Assembly: GCF_008729015.1 (NCBI RefSeq)
Contig: NZ_RKSM01000001.1
Coordinates: 1,116,001-1,180,000, forward strand
From: Haloarcula sp. CBA1129
GTDB taxonomy: Archaea; Halobacteriota; Halobacteria; Halobacteriales; Haloarculaceae
Direction of reading: 5' to 3'
Length of the DNA: 64,000 bases
The position numbers were made by a program, and so were the translations under genes. Under the pieces are notes generated by a model. That model was not told where the DNA came from and did not search any database. It saw nothing but the letters and a program-made list of their open reading frames with translations. Below, one piece after another: positions 7,670 to 16,354 of the stretch. The number at the start of each line of letters is the position of its first letter. Positions within the stretch are counted from its first letter, which is position 1.

Positions 7670-8737
7670 GAGGGTGTCATAGAACGAGTAGCACACCAAA
7701 GAGCAGGGTGAACGCTGAGGTGGATGAGTCCAGCGACCCTGCAAGATGATCCTTCGGTAGAGTCGTTCTTCAATGTCGTGGAGACGGAAACGTTAGCGTT
7801 GTTTGAGCACCTCTCCTTCGAGTTTCTCGAAGGGTTCGACGTGTTCGCCCCGGCAAAGACGGGGCGAACACGAGACCACGAACCACCAGAGCTGATGCGT
7901 GGCTTTCTCCACTGCTACTACAAGGACATTTACGGCATTCGTCCGGTTGAGCGGGAGCTTCGGAACACGGTTGTTTGGCTGAGCTGTGGCTTCGATCGAC
8001 CGCCGTCGAGAGACGCGGTCGATCGCTTTCTCACCGACCTCGAACACGTCGTCAACGAGGTCTTTGACCGACTCGTCGAGCAGGCCGCCCGACGCGGCCT
8101 GCTCGACTTGACCTACTGTATCGATTCAACCGACGTGAGGGCGATGCCCACCGATCCAGACGCGTCGAAGTGCTACGATCCAACCGACGACGAGTACTAC
8201 TACGGCTACGGTTGCACGATCGTCTCGACCGGGCAAAAGATCCCGATTGCAGCCGAGTTCACCGAGAGCAAACAAGCACCGGAAGAGACGGCGATGCGCG
8301 TCACACGTGACGCGCTCGCCGTTGAGCAACCAATCTGGATGGTTGGTGACAGCGCCTACGACACGCTCGACTGGCACGACCACCTGCTGACCGCAGGGGT
8401 CGTGCCAGTCGCTCCGTACAACGCGCGAAACACTGATGACCCGAAAGACATCGAGTACAGGATCGAAGACCGCATCGAGGAACACAGTGAGGGCGTCCAG
8501 CTGAAGCAATCAATCCTAGACGAGACGTACAACCGCCGTACTGGCGTCGAACGAACCAACGAATCAGTGAAGGACTGCGGCCTCGGGCGAACGCACGCCC
8601 GAGGCCGCGTCCACGCACGATCGCAGGTGTTTCTTGCTCTGTGCCTTCGCCTCGTCGTCGCTATCACCAACTACGAACGCGGAGACAATCCGGGAAGCAC
8701 GATCATCACGGTGTGACAAGAGTTCTATGACACCCTC
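7670..8737 (+). mobile_element. ISH11-like IS element, copy 1 (1068 bp)
   Basis: Perfect terminal inverted repeats GAGGGTGTCATAGAAC and GTTCTATGACACCCTC bound 1068 bp. The flanks are an exact 8-bp direct repeat GTGTCGAA (7662-7669 and 8738-8745), the target-site duplication. The copy at 15287-16354 encodes an identical transposase, so transposition is recent. Confidence 0.92.
7724..8716 (+). CDS. IS5-group transposase (ISH11-like)
   Basis: 330 residues, MSPATLQDDPSVESFFNVVE.... DDE core: YCIDSTDVRAMP (first Asp), WMVGDSAYDTLDWHD (second Asp) and YNRRTGVERTNESVK (Glu). It is full length, identical at protein level to the gene at 15341, and the only gene of its element. The intact pair of ends and the target duplication suggest it is active. 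Confidence 0.92.
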   Translation: MSPATLQDDPSVESFFNVVETETLALFEHLSFEFLEGFDVFAPAKTGRTRDHEPPELMRGFLHCYYKDIYGIRPVERELRNTVVWLSCGFDRPPSRDAVDRFLTDLEHVVNEVFDRLVEQAARRGLLDLTYCIDSTDVRAMPTDPDASKCYDPTDDEYYYGYGCTIVSTGQKIPIAAEFTESKQAPEETAMRVTRDALAVEQPIWMVGDSAYDTLDWHDHLLTAGVVPVAPYNARNTDDPKDIEYRIEDRIEEHSEGVQLKQSILDETYNRRTGVERTNESVKDCGLGRTHARGRVHARSQVFLALCLRLVVAITNYERGDNPGSTIITV

Positions 8738-8800
8738 GTGTCGAAGTGAACGGACGTGTTTAGTTAAGCGTGAAAAGTGGGTGGGAGCATTCGTCTTTAG

Positions 8801-9871
8801 TTAGGCCTCACTCCTCGGTTGCGTAGCGGTAGCGAGCGTCTCTTGGAGAATCGGTCGTTGCTGATGGATTTTTTGTGCGTCCTCGAGTAGCCGTTCTAAC
8901 AACGGTGGCGGCGAGTAGCCGAGGTACTCGCCAAGTTCGTGGAGGATGAGCTGGGCGTGCGACCGGAAGGTCGCCGCCCAGCGTTCCGGCGGAAACACGA
9001 TTTCGTCGTCGGCTTGCTCGGTGACCAGATCCAACAGATCACGGCTCACCAGCAGCGACAGCAACGCTGCGTACACCAGAATCTCCACGATGTACGTCTT
9101 GCTCGTATCGAACTCATCCAGATTGTACTGCGTCTTCAGCTCACGAAACAGCAGTTCTACTTCCCACCGACATCGATAAATCGTCGCTAGATCTGCCGGC
9201 AGAAACTCCTCTCTCGGCAGATTCGTTATGTAGAGATGGTAGTCGTCGGCGTCCTCGTCACGGACGCCGACGACACGGAACGTCTTGCTATCGTACGATT
9301 GCGTGCCTGCGTACTCTCGTCGATGAAACGTCGCTTCTACCTCAACATCAATGTACTCTCGGTGGAGATCGTCCACGACATCTTGGATCTGTTCACCTTC
9401 CAAGGGAATGGCGTCGCCACGCCATTCCCGCAATTCCGCCGTTATTTCCGGGTTTGCGTTCGGTTTCAGCCGGCTCACGAAGTAGCCGTCATTCTCATCA
9501 ATCAGCGCAAAGCGGCGGTACTTGAAGTCTGCTTGATCGAACAGCACCAACCGATCTTCCAGCCACGATCCCGTGGAAAACTCGGTGCTGCCGTGTGTTT
9601 TCTCGTCAGTGACGCTGAACCGATCAATCGTCTGGTCGGTGACGTTGTGGACCAGGTCGAGTCGCGCTCCACCCTGCTCCCCTCGCCGAGGTTCGAACTC
9701 ATCTGGGAGAAGCCGATGCAACCGCAACACGGTTCCATCGGCGATCATCACGTAGTCACCTTCGGAGTTAGGCGTCAGCTCAACTATCGGATTCGGAACC
9801 ACATTGACAACTGGTTCCAAACTGTGACCATGCGAATTGACCGCTTTCACGTGCTCTGGCGCGGCAGTCAA
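8801..9871 (-). pseudogene. ISH8-like IS4-family transposase, N-terminally truncated
   Basis: 356 codons of a DDE transposase with YVMIADGTVLRLHRLLPDEF, RLKPNANPEI, the YRCRWEVELLFRELK motif (IS4 Y-(2)-R-(3)-E-(6)-K) and a normal C-terminus. The frame begins after a stop with only a TTG available as start, and about 80 N-terminal residues expected for the family are missing. The break at ~9872-9890 adjoins a foreign integrase scrap, so the 5' end was lost by recombination. Confidence 0.8.
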
Positions 9872-9889
9872 TTCAGCGCGAAACAGTGA

Positions 9890-9976
9890 TTACGACGCTT
9901 CAGACACTACTGCAACCACGAGCGGCCGTACCAAGCACTTGATGGCAAAGCTCCAGCCGATGTCATCCAGAACTAG
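9890..9976 (+). pseudogene. C-terminal scrap of an integrase-core transposase
   Basis: The plus strand reads LRRFRHYCNHERPYQALDGK followed by APADVIQN and a stop at 9974-9976. HYCNHERPYQALDGK.P is the typical C-terminal end of rve-type integrases (IS3/IS481-like). Nothing else of that element is present. It overlaps the 3' end of the gene at 9963 on the other strand. Confidence 0.7.
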
Positions 9977-10823
9977 ACAGTGCCGCCTCAATGATATTTC
10001 CCGTTTCTACATCAAGTTCTAGTGTCGGTTTCCTTGCGTTTTCGTTTAGTCCCGCGGTAGAGCAGAATAGGCGGCCATTATAAGACCAAATTCGGCGATA
10101 TGTATACTGTACTCCGGTATCGTCAGTTCTCGATTGAGCTGTCCAGGCGACCTTGCCACCGGATTTAATGGCAAGTAGATTTCGGGTCGGTTCAAGACTT
10201 GGAATATCTGTTATATCCATGTTCATTTCGGGATCGAGAACCATCACCAGCACACCGTTGACTGGCAATATATCTCTGACTCTACTGGGGAGTTGTAGTT
10301 CGGTATTTGGGCCCTCAATCCGTCCTTGATAGTCTACCTGACAATCGAATTCTGGGAAGGCGGTCACCTGATGTGCCTCATCTGTGGACTCTCTACTGTC
10401 TTCGGCCGATAGAGAGCTTTTTCCGGTGTCGTACTTCAATGTCACCGTCACGAAACACTCCGGGGGGAGCCAATCAACGCCGTCTTGATCCGTCCACGAC
10501 AAGTGAAATGGCTCCAAGTGTATGCGGCCCTGAAATTCGCCTTCGCTCAACGATTCGAGACCGAGCATTGTTCCGCCTGCAATCATTTCACCCCGGAGTT
10601 CGTGACGTGTCATTGTGGGGCTTGAAATGTCACCGTTCCCCTGTGGCTGAGATGTGATTTCGATGTCAACTTGGTACCATGCACCCACATTTTGGCCACG
10701 CACAGGCAGTAAATCTGAATGTATCTCGATGTTTATCGCCTCACCAGCCCCTGAGAACTTGCAAAAACCATCTTGTGTGGTCCTCTCAAACACCGAAACT
10801 CCCCTAAATGTTACAAGAGACAT
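9963..10823 (-). CDS. unknown cytoplasmic protein, paralogue of 11376 gene (immunity-like candidate)
   Basis: 286 residues without signal peptide or membrane segments, built mainly of predicted beta-strands. It aligns over its length with the product at 11376: WYQVDIEITS/NYHIEVSFTS, a shared LEPF motif, GVDW.P, DYQGRIEG/YYQGRISG, and the C-terminal block NLLAIKSGGKVAWTA...ELDVETGNII versus NLFAIGPSGEVAWCG...ELDPETGEVI. That last block resembles a bacterial domain often seen as small stand-alone proteins. The extreme C-terminus (AALSSSG) comes from the integrase scrap, so the end was replaced. Proximity to a large secreted effector suggests an immunity or partner role; this is inference. Confidence 0.7.
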   Translation of the reverse strand: MSLVTFRGVSVFERTTQDGFCKFSGAGEAINIEIHSDLLPVRGQNVGAWYQVDIEITSQPQGNGDISSPTMTRHELRGEMIAGGTMLGLESLSEGEFQGRIHLEPFHLSWTDQDGVDWLPPECFVTVTLKYDTGKSSLSAEDSRESTDEAHQVTAFPEFDCQVDYQGRIEGPNTELQLPSRVRDILPVNGVLVMVLDPEMNMDITDIPSLEPTRNLLAIKSGGKVAWTAQSRTDDTGVQYTYRRIWSYNGRLFCSTAGLNENARKPTLELDVETGNIIEAALSSSG

Positions 10824-10979
10824 TGTCTGTACTATACGTAGATTAGGATTTAAATCTTTTAGAATTAAAATTTTGCTGACAGTTTGCGTTTAGTTGAATA
10901 CTCGGCTGTCGAGCTCATTATAACAGTCGACAAGACGATACGGTTGTATTCAAAGCGACAGAATGTCTATAAACGCCGT

Positions 10980-11009
10980 ACTAACCGAACCACGACTTAT
11001 TGGACAAGT
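10980..11009 (+). promoter_or_regulatory. 30-nt element shared with 4665-4694
   Basis: Second copy, 48 bp upstream of the RHH gene start, with 26 of 30 bases identical. The DNA context on either side is otherwise unrelated, so conservation is local to this element. A promoter or autoregulatory operator of toxin-antitoxin genes is the likeliest role. Confidence 0.45.
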
Positions 11010-11056
11010 CCCTACGCTGGGGAACACTCTTCACCTGTTGAGTGTAATACGCTTGT

Positions 11057-11329
11057 ATGTCGGATACGGATACAGTCAATGGTGGCGGCGACAAGACCAA
11101 CATCAATATTCGGTTGACTGAGGCGTTTCTAGAAGACATTGACGCAACGTGGAAGGACGAAGGCTACAACAGCCGCAGTGAATTCATCAGGGACGCGCTA
11201 CGGGATGCTGTCAAGCATCCGGATCTGTCCCGCGAATCGTGGAAGGAAATAGCCGCCGTCGAACACGCGCGACGCACAGGCGAGAGTGAGGCGTTCTCCC
11301 GCAACGAGATTCTCGGCGACGATGAGTGA
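11057..11329 (+). CDS. ribbon-helix-helix antitoxin (CopG/ParD type)
   Basis: 90 residues. KTNINIRLTEAFLEDIDATW gives the RHH strand and first helix, and GYNSRSEFIRDALRDAVKHP the second helix with the conserved NSRSEFIR turn. The C-terminal tail (SWKEIAAVEHARRTGESEAFSRNEIL) is the usual toxin-binding arm. The start of a RelE/ParE-type toxin overlaps its stop but is cut short. It sits between the two paralogous genes, on the opposite strand, as if inserted there. Confidence 0.85.
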   Translation: MSDTDTVNGGGDKTNINIRLTEAFLEDIDATWKDEGYNSRSEFIRDALRDAVKHPDLSRESWKEIAAVEHARRTGESEAFSRNEILGDDE

Positions 11330-11390
11330 CGAGTGGACTTGGCAATTTCGCAAGCCTGTGAAGCGAACAGTATTCTCAGATTCCTGTTGA
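11322..11390 (+). pseudogene. truncated RelE/ParE-type toxin start
   Basis: ATG at 11322 overlaps the antitoxin stop by ATGAGTGA. The frame reads MSDEWTWQFRKPVKR, typical of the N-terminus of ParE/RelE toxins in haloarchaea, then drifts and stops after 22 codons inside the 3' end of the opposite-strand gene. About 70 residues of toxin are missing, so the antitoxin is orphaned. Confidence 0.6.
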
Positions 11391-12161
11391 GATGACTTCT
11401 CCTGTTTCCGGGTCAAGCTCGACGATAATACTTCTACCGCCGTCAGCTGGAGACATCTTCGAAAACAGATGATCGTCGACAAGCCAGTGAATTCGGTGGA
11501 CAAATTGCGTATTCTTCTCAGTGACGGCTCGGCCGCACCATGCCACTTCACCACTGGGACCAATTGCAAAGAGGTTTCGCCCATTTTCGCATTCACAGGT
11601 AGGATCGTCAACACCGGCTTCGTCCGTATCAAGTACAACTAATGCAGTTTGATTATACATGATGCAATTGTGGATCGAATGTGGGAAGCGTTGCTCTACC
11701 GCAGTTCCAGATATCCGACCTTGGTAGTACGCCTGGAGATCGTCACTGAGTTCAATTGCATCACCTGAGTCATATCTAATTTGTAATTTGCTATAGCTGT
11801 CCTTAGGCTTCCAGTCCACGCCTGTCTGAAAAACTCCTGCTGGGTCGTGTCCAAACGGTTCGAGTGAAAAAGCTCCAACAACCCCATCTTGACCAGTTAA
11901 CCGCAAAAATCCACCCTCGGAGTGTAATTCAGCGCTACATTCATGTACAGCAGTATTCGGTCCGACGTCGCTACTGATCCCCTGTTTATCAGAAGTGAAT
12001 GAGACCTCAATGTGGTAGTTTGCTCCGGCCGAACGTCGTTTTGGCAACTGTAATTTGCTGAAATCTAGGGAGAAAAAGCTGGGCTTTCCGGTCAAATGAA
12101 CGAAATCTTCAGCCGTATCTTCCTCTTCCCATGCAGTAAATGTGAATTCAACGATTGTCAT
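11376..12161 (-). CDS. unknown cytoplasmic protein next to the secreted MBL effector (immunity-like candidate)
   Basis: 261 residues, no signal or membrane segment, mainly beta. It is the paralogue of the gene at 9963 (see the shared blocks there) and keeps a natural C-terminus (ELDPETGEVISTGI). It lies directly downstream of the large secreted protein on the same strand, with 94 bp between the effector stop and this start. This is the position an immunity gene takes in polymorphic toxin loci, and duplicated immunity genes are common in those. It could instead be a carbohydrate- or Ca-binding accessory. No database family is asserted. Confidence 0.75.
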   Translation of the reverse strand: MTIVEFTFTAWEEEDTAEDFVHLTGKPSFFSLDFSKLQLPKRRSAGANYHIEVSFTSDKQGISSDVGPNTAVHECSAELHSEGGFLRLTGQDGVVGAFSLEPFGHDPAGVFQTGVDWKPKDSYSKLQIRYDSGDAIELSDDLQAYYQGRISGTAVEQRFPHSIHNCIMYNQTALVVLDTDEAGVDDPTCECENGRNLFAIGPSGEVAWCGRAVTEKNTQFVHRIHWLVDDHLFSKMSPADGGRSIIVELDPETGEVISTGI

Positions 12162-15100
12162 TTATTTACTCAAGTACAGCCAATAATAAATCACTTATCG
12201 ACCATTTTTGACAGATGCCAAGTCGGTCGCTTTTCCGGTTTTCAGATCTCAGATATCAGTCACATTGATATGGTAATTCTGTTTGAAGTTCCTCAGCATC
12301 TGACGTGGTGCTTTTGTCCGCCCTTCCATACGATCCTCCGTGGAATTGAATATCACCGTGAATAGCAGTCCAGTAAAGTGACGAATTGTGACTACTAACT
12401 CTGTCAAAGACAGTACAGTCAGGAGCATAACGGTCAGTCGGCGAAACCCTCATCTCATTACTGTTAGATATGACGACCGTTTGAGGAGAGGATGCTTTTA
12501 ATATCTGCTCACTTGTGACATTGTGCTCACCACTACTTGTCCCGTGATGGCTTGCCATGAGTACATCAACGGTTCTCAGTTTTGAACCGTACTTGTTAGC
12601 AATATAGTCCTCCTCAGAGTCTCGAATATCACCAGTTGTCAATAACTCACCACCCGAATGTTGTACATGAAGAATAATAGAATGGCTGTCGTGGACCTCT
12701 GAATTGCCAGACCTCTCAACAGTATTCACCGAACCATTGGGACCAAGAACCTCAACCGTAGCCTCACCAAGCGAGAACGTGTCTCCTTCGCGTGCGTTAT
12801 AGACATCTGTGTGGCTATTTAAGTTATTATCAATTTCAGATTGCACCTCAATGGTGTTACCATTGCTATCAGTATTAGTTATACCATTGAAGTATATATT
12901 ATTCACTCTTATGTTGTCGCTTTTGATGATCTCATCAACATACGAGATGTGATCAGTGTGGTTGTGACTCACAACAAGATGATCAATGACATAGTTCCCC
13001 TCAGAGTTTGTCGGAAGTCGTGAAGTCAAATCGCTTCGGTAGTGATCGTTCCAACGTGAAGAACTAACACTTGAGCCGGCATCCACGAGAAGTGCCTGAC
13101 TGCGTCCTTCAGCAGGAGCTTTGATCAATGTGCTCTGTCCCTTGCCCATATCTATGGCTGTCGTTTCTAGTTGGGCGTTGTCATCTTCATCGTCCTCATC
13201 CATCTCTTCGACGATCTCAGAGGCTCTATAGACATCGAGGGCGAAGTCACCGACGGTCCTGATCCAGAGTTTCTCGCGCTCGCTGAGTCGCCAGTCCTGT
13301 TCAGTACCGGGTGCATCGTCAATCTCTTCTTCGTCGGTAAGTTCTTCGTCACTCTGTTCGTCTTCTTTCTCTCGCTCGATCGTGTCCTCAACTGTTTCGA
13401 CACTGGTGGCACCGATAATCGTCGAGCCCAGTATATACAGTGCGATATGGCCATCGCCATTGGGGTTCTCTCCGATGACGACATCGTATCCCTCCGACGT
13501 TTCAGCAACTACTGCGGTAGACAAGACGTGATCGATGTCTGCTGGCGAGTTCAACGGCGAGGTTTCGTAGACGTACTCTGCTCCGTATCCGGCGACGTAC
13601 TCAGCGTCCCCACGAACGGACGTGGCTCCCGCTGACAGCGTCAGCGGCACATCGATATTCCCGCTCTGGAGGAGTGCCTGTGTTTCAGTAGAGAAGTCCT
13701 TCTGATCCCACTGTCTGACGACGGTACTTGTCGGGACGGTCCGCTGGTAGCCCTGCTGGACCCCACTCGCAGAGCCTGTTGTCTCGGCGGCGACAAAGTA
13801 GACTGTGCCAGCGGCTGTGCCAGCGGCTGCGCCTGTTCCAATTGCACCGACAGCAACGACTCCCGCCGGGCTGAGGCTAATGCCACTTACTGCTGCACCG
13901 CCCGTTGTAGAGATCGTTCCACCAGCTGTGGAACCGAAAATGGTGACCGGAACAGTCGCTTTTGCAGCTGAGACACCAGCCCCGATATCGGCATCATACT
14001 CCTTGGCATCATGGTTAACGATGGCATGGTTTCCATCGTCGTCAACTACGACAATTTGGACCTTCGAAGGAGTACTGAGCCCGACTTCGTCACCGTAGGT
14101 TGTTCTAACCCCAACATAATCCTCTTCTGCCCTCGTCAGCTCATCAGATGCATATGTGTTATTCCGCCATCGGTTGCTGCTGAACGATACTGAGCTAGTA
14201 ACGTATTGTCTGATCCGAATCTCTTTGATATTGTCAGCACTACCAGTTGGACGAGCAGCGACAGTAAACGTATCTCTAATAGCAGCCCCAGGCGCCAGTA
14301 CCGGAATCGTGACTCCAGTGACTTCTGGACTAAGTGTTTCTGTTACTGGTTTGGAAGTATATTGGAATTCAGGTGGTGTGTTGACACGGAGTGGCTCTGG
14401 GTCAACTAGATCGTTCAGACCATCGCCGTCGGTATCTCTATCCCTTGGGTCAAGGGTTTCTGGTTGTTCACCAGTCGCATCATCTTGACGAGTCGTAGCT
14501 AATTCTTCACCGTCGTTAACACCGTCATAGTCCGTGTCAGGAGTAGTAGGATCTGCAGTATGCTTGTAATAGGAGATAGTCGTGCCGCGATACCTGACTT
14601 CCGTGTACTGGCCGATTTCTTTGCTGTCTGAGAGGCCGTCGCCGTCGGTATCGGTATCGGTCGGATCTGTTTGGATCGTCCTCCCGCTACCAATCCGTGT
14701 CTCAGCCCGCTCGACAGTATCTGGCAGTCCATCGTTGTCGCTATCCCGTTTAACGCGCACTCGGTCGACCGAAACGGTTCTACTCTCCGCCGTTACTGCC
14801 AGTTCGAGTCGGCCGTTCGTTTCGGTGCCCGACGCATTGAGCCGGTAAACATCCCGCCCGGTAATGGACGCATTGTCGAGGACACTGCCATTCGCGGTCT
14901 GGAGTGCGACCCGGCCGCTGCCGGTCGACGTGGCATTGATCTGTACGGTGAAGTTCTTGATCCCGTTAATCGATCCAAGGGTGCGCGTCACCTGACCATT
15001 CTCAGATGATTCGTTGGACGAACCATCGTCAGGAGACACAGCAGAGCCGTTGATGATTGCCGACTCTCCGAAGTATGATGGATCATCATGGTTGTCAGCA

Positions 15101-15286
15101 ACACGATACTCAATGCCACCAGATTTGAGGGTCGTATCGACGCCAGAGATGTTGGCATACTGGTTGCCTTGGGTGTCCGTCACGGTGAGTGATATCTGGC
15201 CCTCCTTTCCCCACTCGATGCGGCCACGGAGCCAGCGGTCTTTAGGGAGCTGCGTATCTGTTTCCGCGAACACATACTTGTTAGAA

Positions 15287-16354
15287 GAGGGTGTCATAGA
15301 ACGAGTAGCACACCAAAGAGCAGGGTGAACGCTGAGGTGGATGAGTCCAGCGACCCTGCAAGATGATCCTTCGGTAGAGTCGTTCTTCAATGTCGTGGAG
15401 ACGGAAACGTTAGCGTTGTTTGAGCACCTCTCCTTCGAGTTTCTCGAAGGGTTCGACGTGTTCGCCCCGGCAAAGACGGGGCGAACACGAGACCACGAAC
15501 CACCAGAGCTGATGCGTGGCTTTCTCCACTGCTACTACAAGGACATTTACGGCATTCGTCCGGTTGAGCGGGAGCTTCGGAACACGGTTGTTTGGCTGAG
15601 CTGTGGCTTCGATCGACCGCCGTCGAGAGACGCGGTCGATCGCTTTCTCACCGACCTCGAACACGTCGTCAACGAGGTCTTTGACCGACTCGTCGAGCAG
15701 GCCGCCCGACGCGGCCTGCTCGACTTGACCTACTGTATCGATTCAACCGACGTGAGGGCGATGCCCACCGATCCAGACGCGTCGAAGTGCTACGATCCAA
15801 CCGACGACGAGTACTACTACGGCTACGGTTGCACGATCGTCTCGACCGGGCAAAAGATCCCGATTGCAGCCGAGTTCACCGAGAGCAAACAAGCACCGGA
15901 AGAGACGGCGATGCGCGTCACACGTGACGCGCTCGCCGTTGAGCAACCAATCTGGATGGTTGGTGACAGCGCCTACGACACGCTCGACTGGCACGACCAC
16001 CTGCTGACCGCAGGGGTCGTGCCAGTCGCTCCGTACAACGCGCGAAACACTGATGACCCGAAAGACATCGAGTACAGGATCGAAGACCGCATCGAGGAAC
16101 ACAGTGAGGGCGTCCAGCTGAAGCAATCAATCCTAGACGAGACGTACAACCGCCGTACTGGCGTCGAACGAACCAACGAATCAGTGAAGGACTGCGGCCT
16201 CGGGCGAACGCACGCCCGAGGCCGCGTCCACGCACGATCGCAGGTGTTTCTTGCTCTGTGCCTTCGCCTCGTCGTCGCTATCACCAACTACGAACGCGGA
16301 GACAATCCGGGAAGCACGATCATCACGGTGTGACAAGAGTTCTATGACACCCTC
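15287..16354 (+). mobile_element. ISH11-like IS element, copy 2 (1068 bp), inside the secreted effector gene
   Basis: Same 16-bp inverted ends and length as 7670-8737. The flanks GTTAGAA (15280-15286 and 16355-16361) are a 7-bp target duplication. The host frame is restored exactly when the IS and one flank copy are removed. Confidence 0.93.
15341..16333 (+). CDS. IS5-group transposase (ISH11-like), second copy
   Basis: Identical 330-residue protein to the one at 7724, with the same DDE signatures. It runs antisense to the host gene. Identity between copies shows that one gave rise to the other, or that both arrived recently. Confidence 0.92.
   Translation: MSPATLQDDPSVESFFNVVETETLALFEHLSFEFLEGFDVFAPAKTGRTRDHEPPELMRGFLHCYYKDIYGIRPVERELRNTVVWLSCGFDRPPSRDAVDRFLTDLEHVVNEVFDRLVEQAARRGLLDLTYCIDSTDVRAMPTDPDASKCYDPTDDEYYYGYGCTIVSTGQKIPIAAEFTESKQAPEETAMRVTRDALAVEQPIWMVGDSAYDTLDWHDHLLTAGVVPVAPYNARNTDDPKDIEYRIEDRIEEHSEGVQLKQSILDETYNRRTGVERTNESVKDCGLGRTHARGRVHARSQVFLALCLRLVVAITNYERGDNPGSTIITV

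Noticed and set aside
9150-9889. Long plus-strand frame antisense to the ISH8-like transposase
   Set aside because: High-GC third positions of the transposase leave the antisense open; no protein similarity.
12256-15390. Independent 1044-residue protein starting inside the IS
   Set aside because: Its first ~36 codons are antisense IS sequence; removing the IS restores the longer secreted protein.
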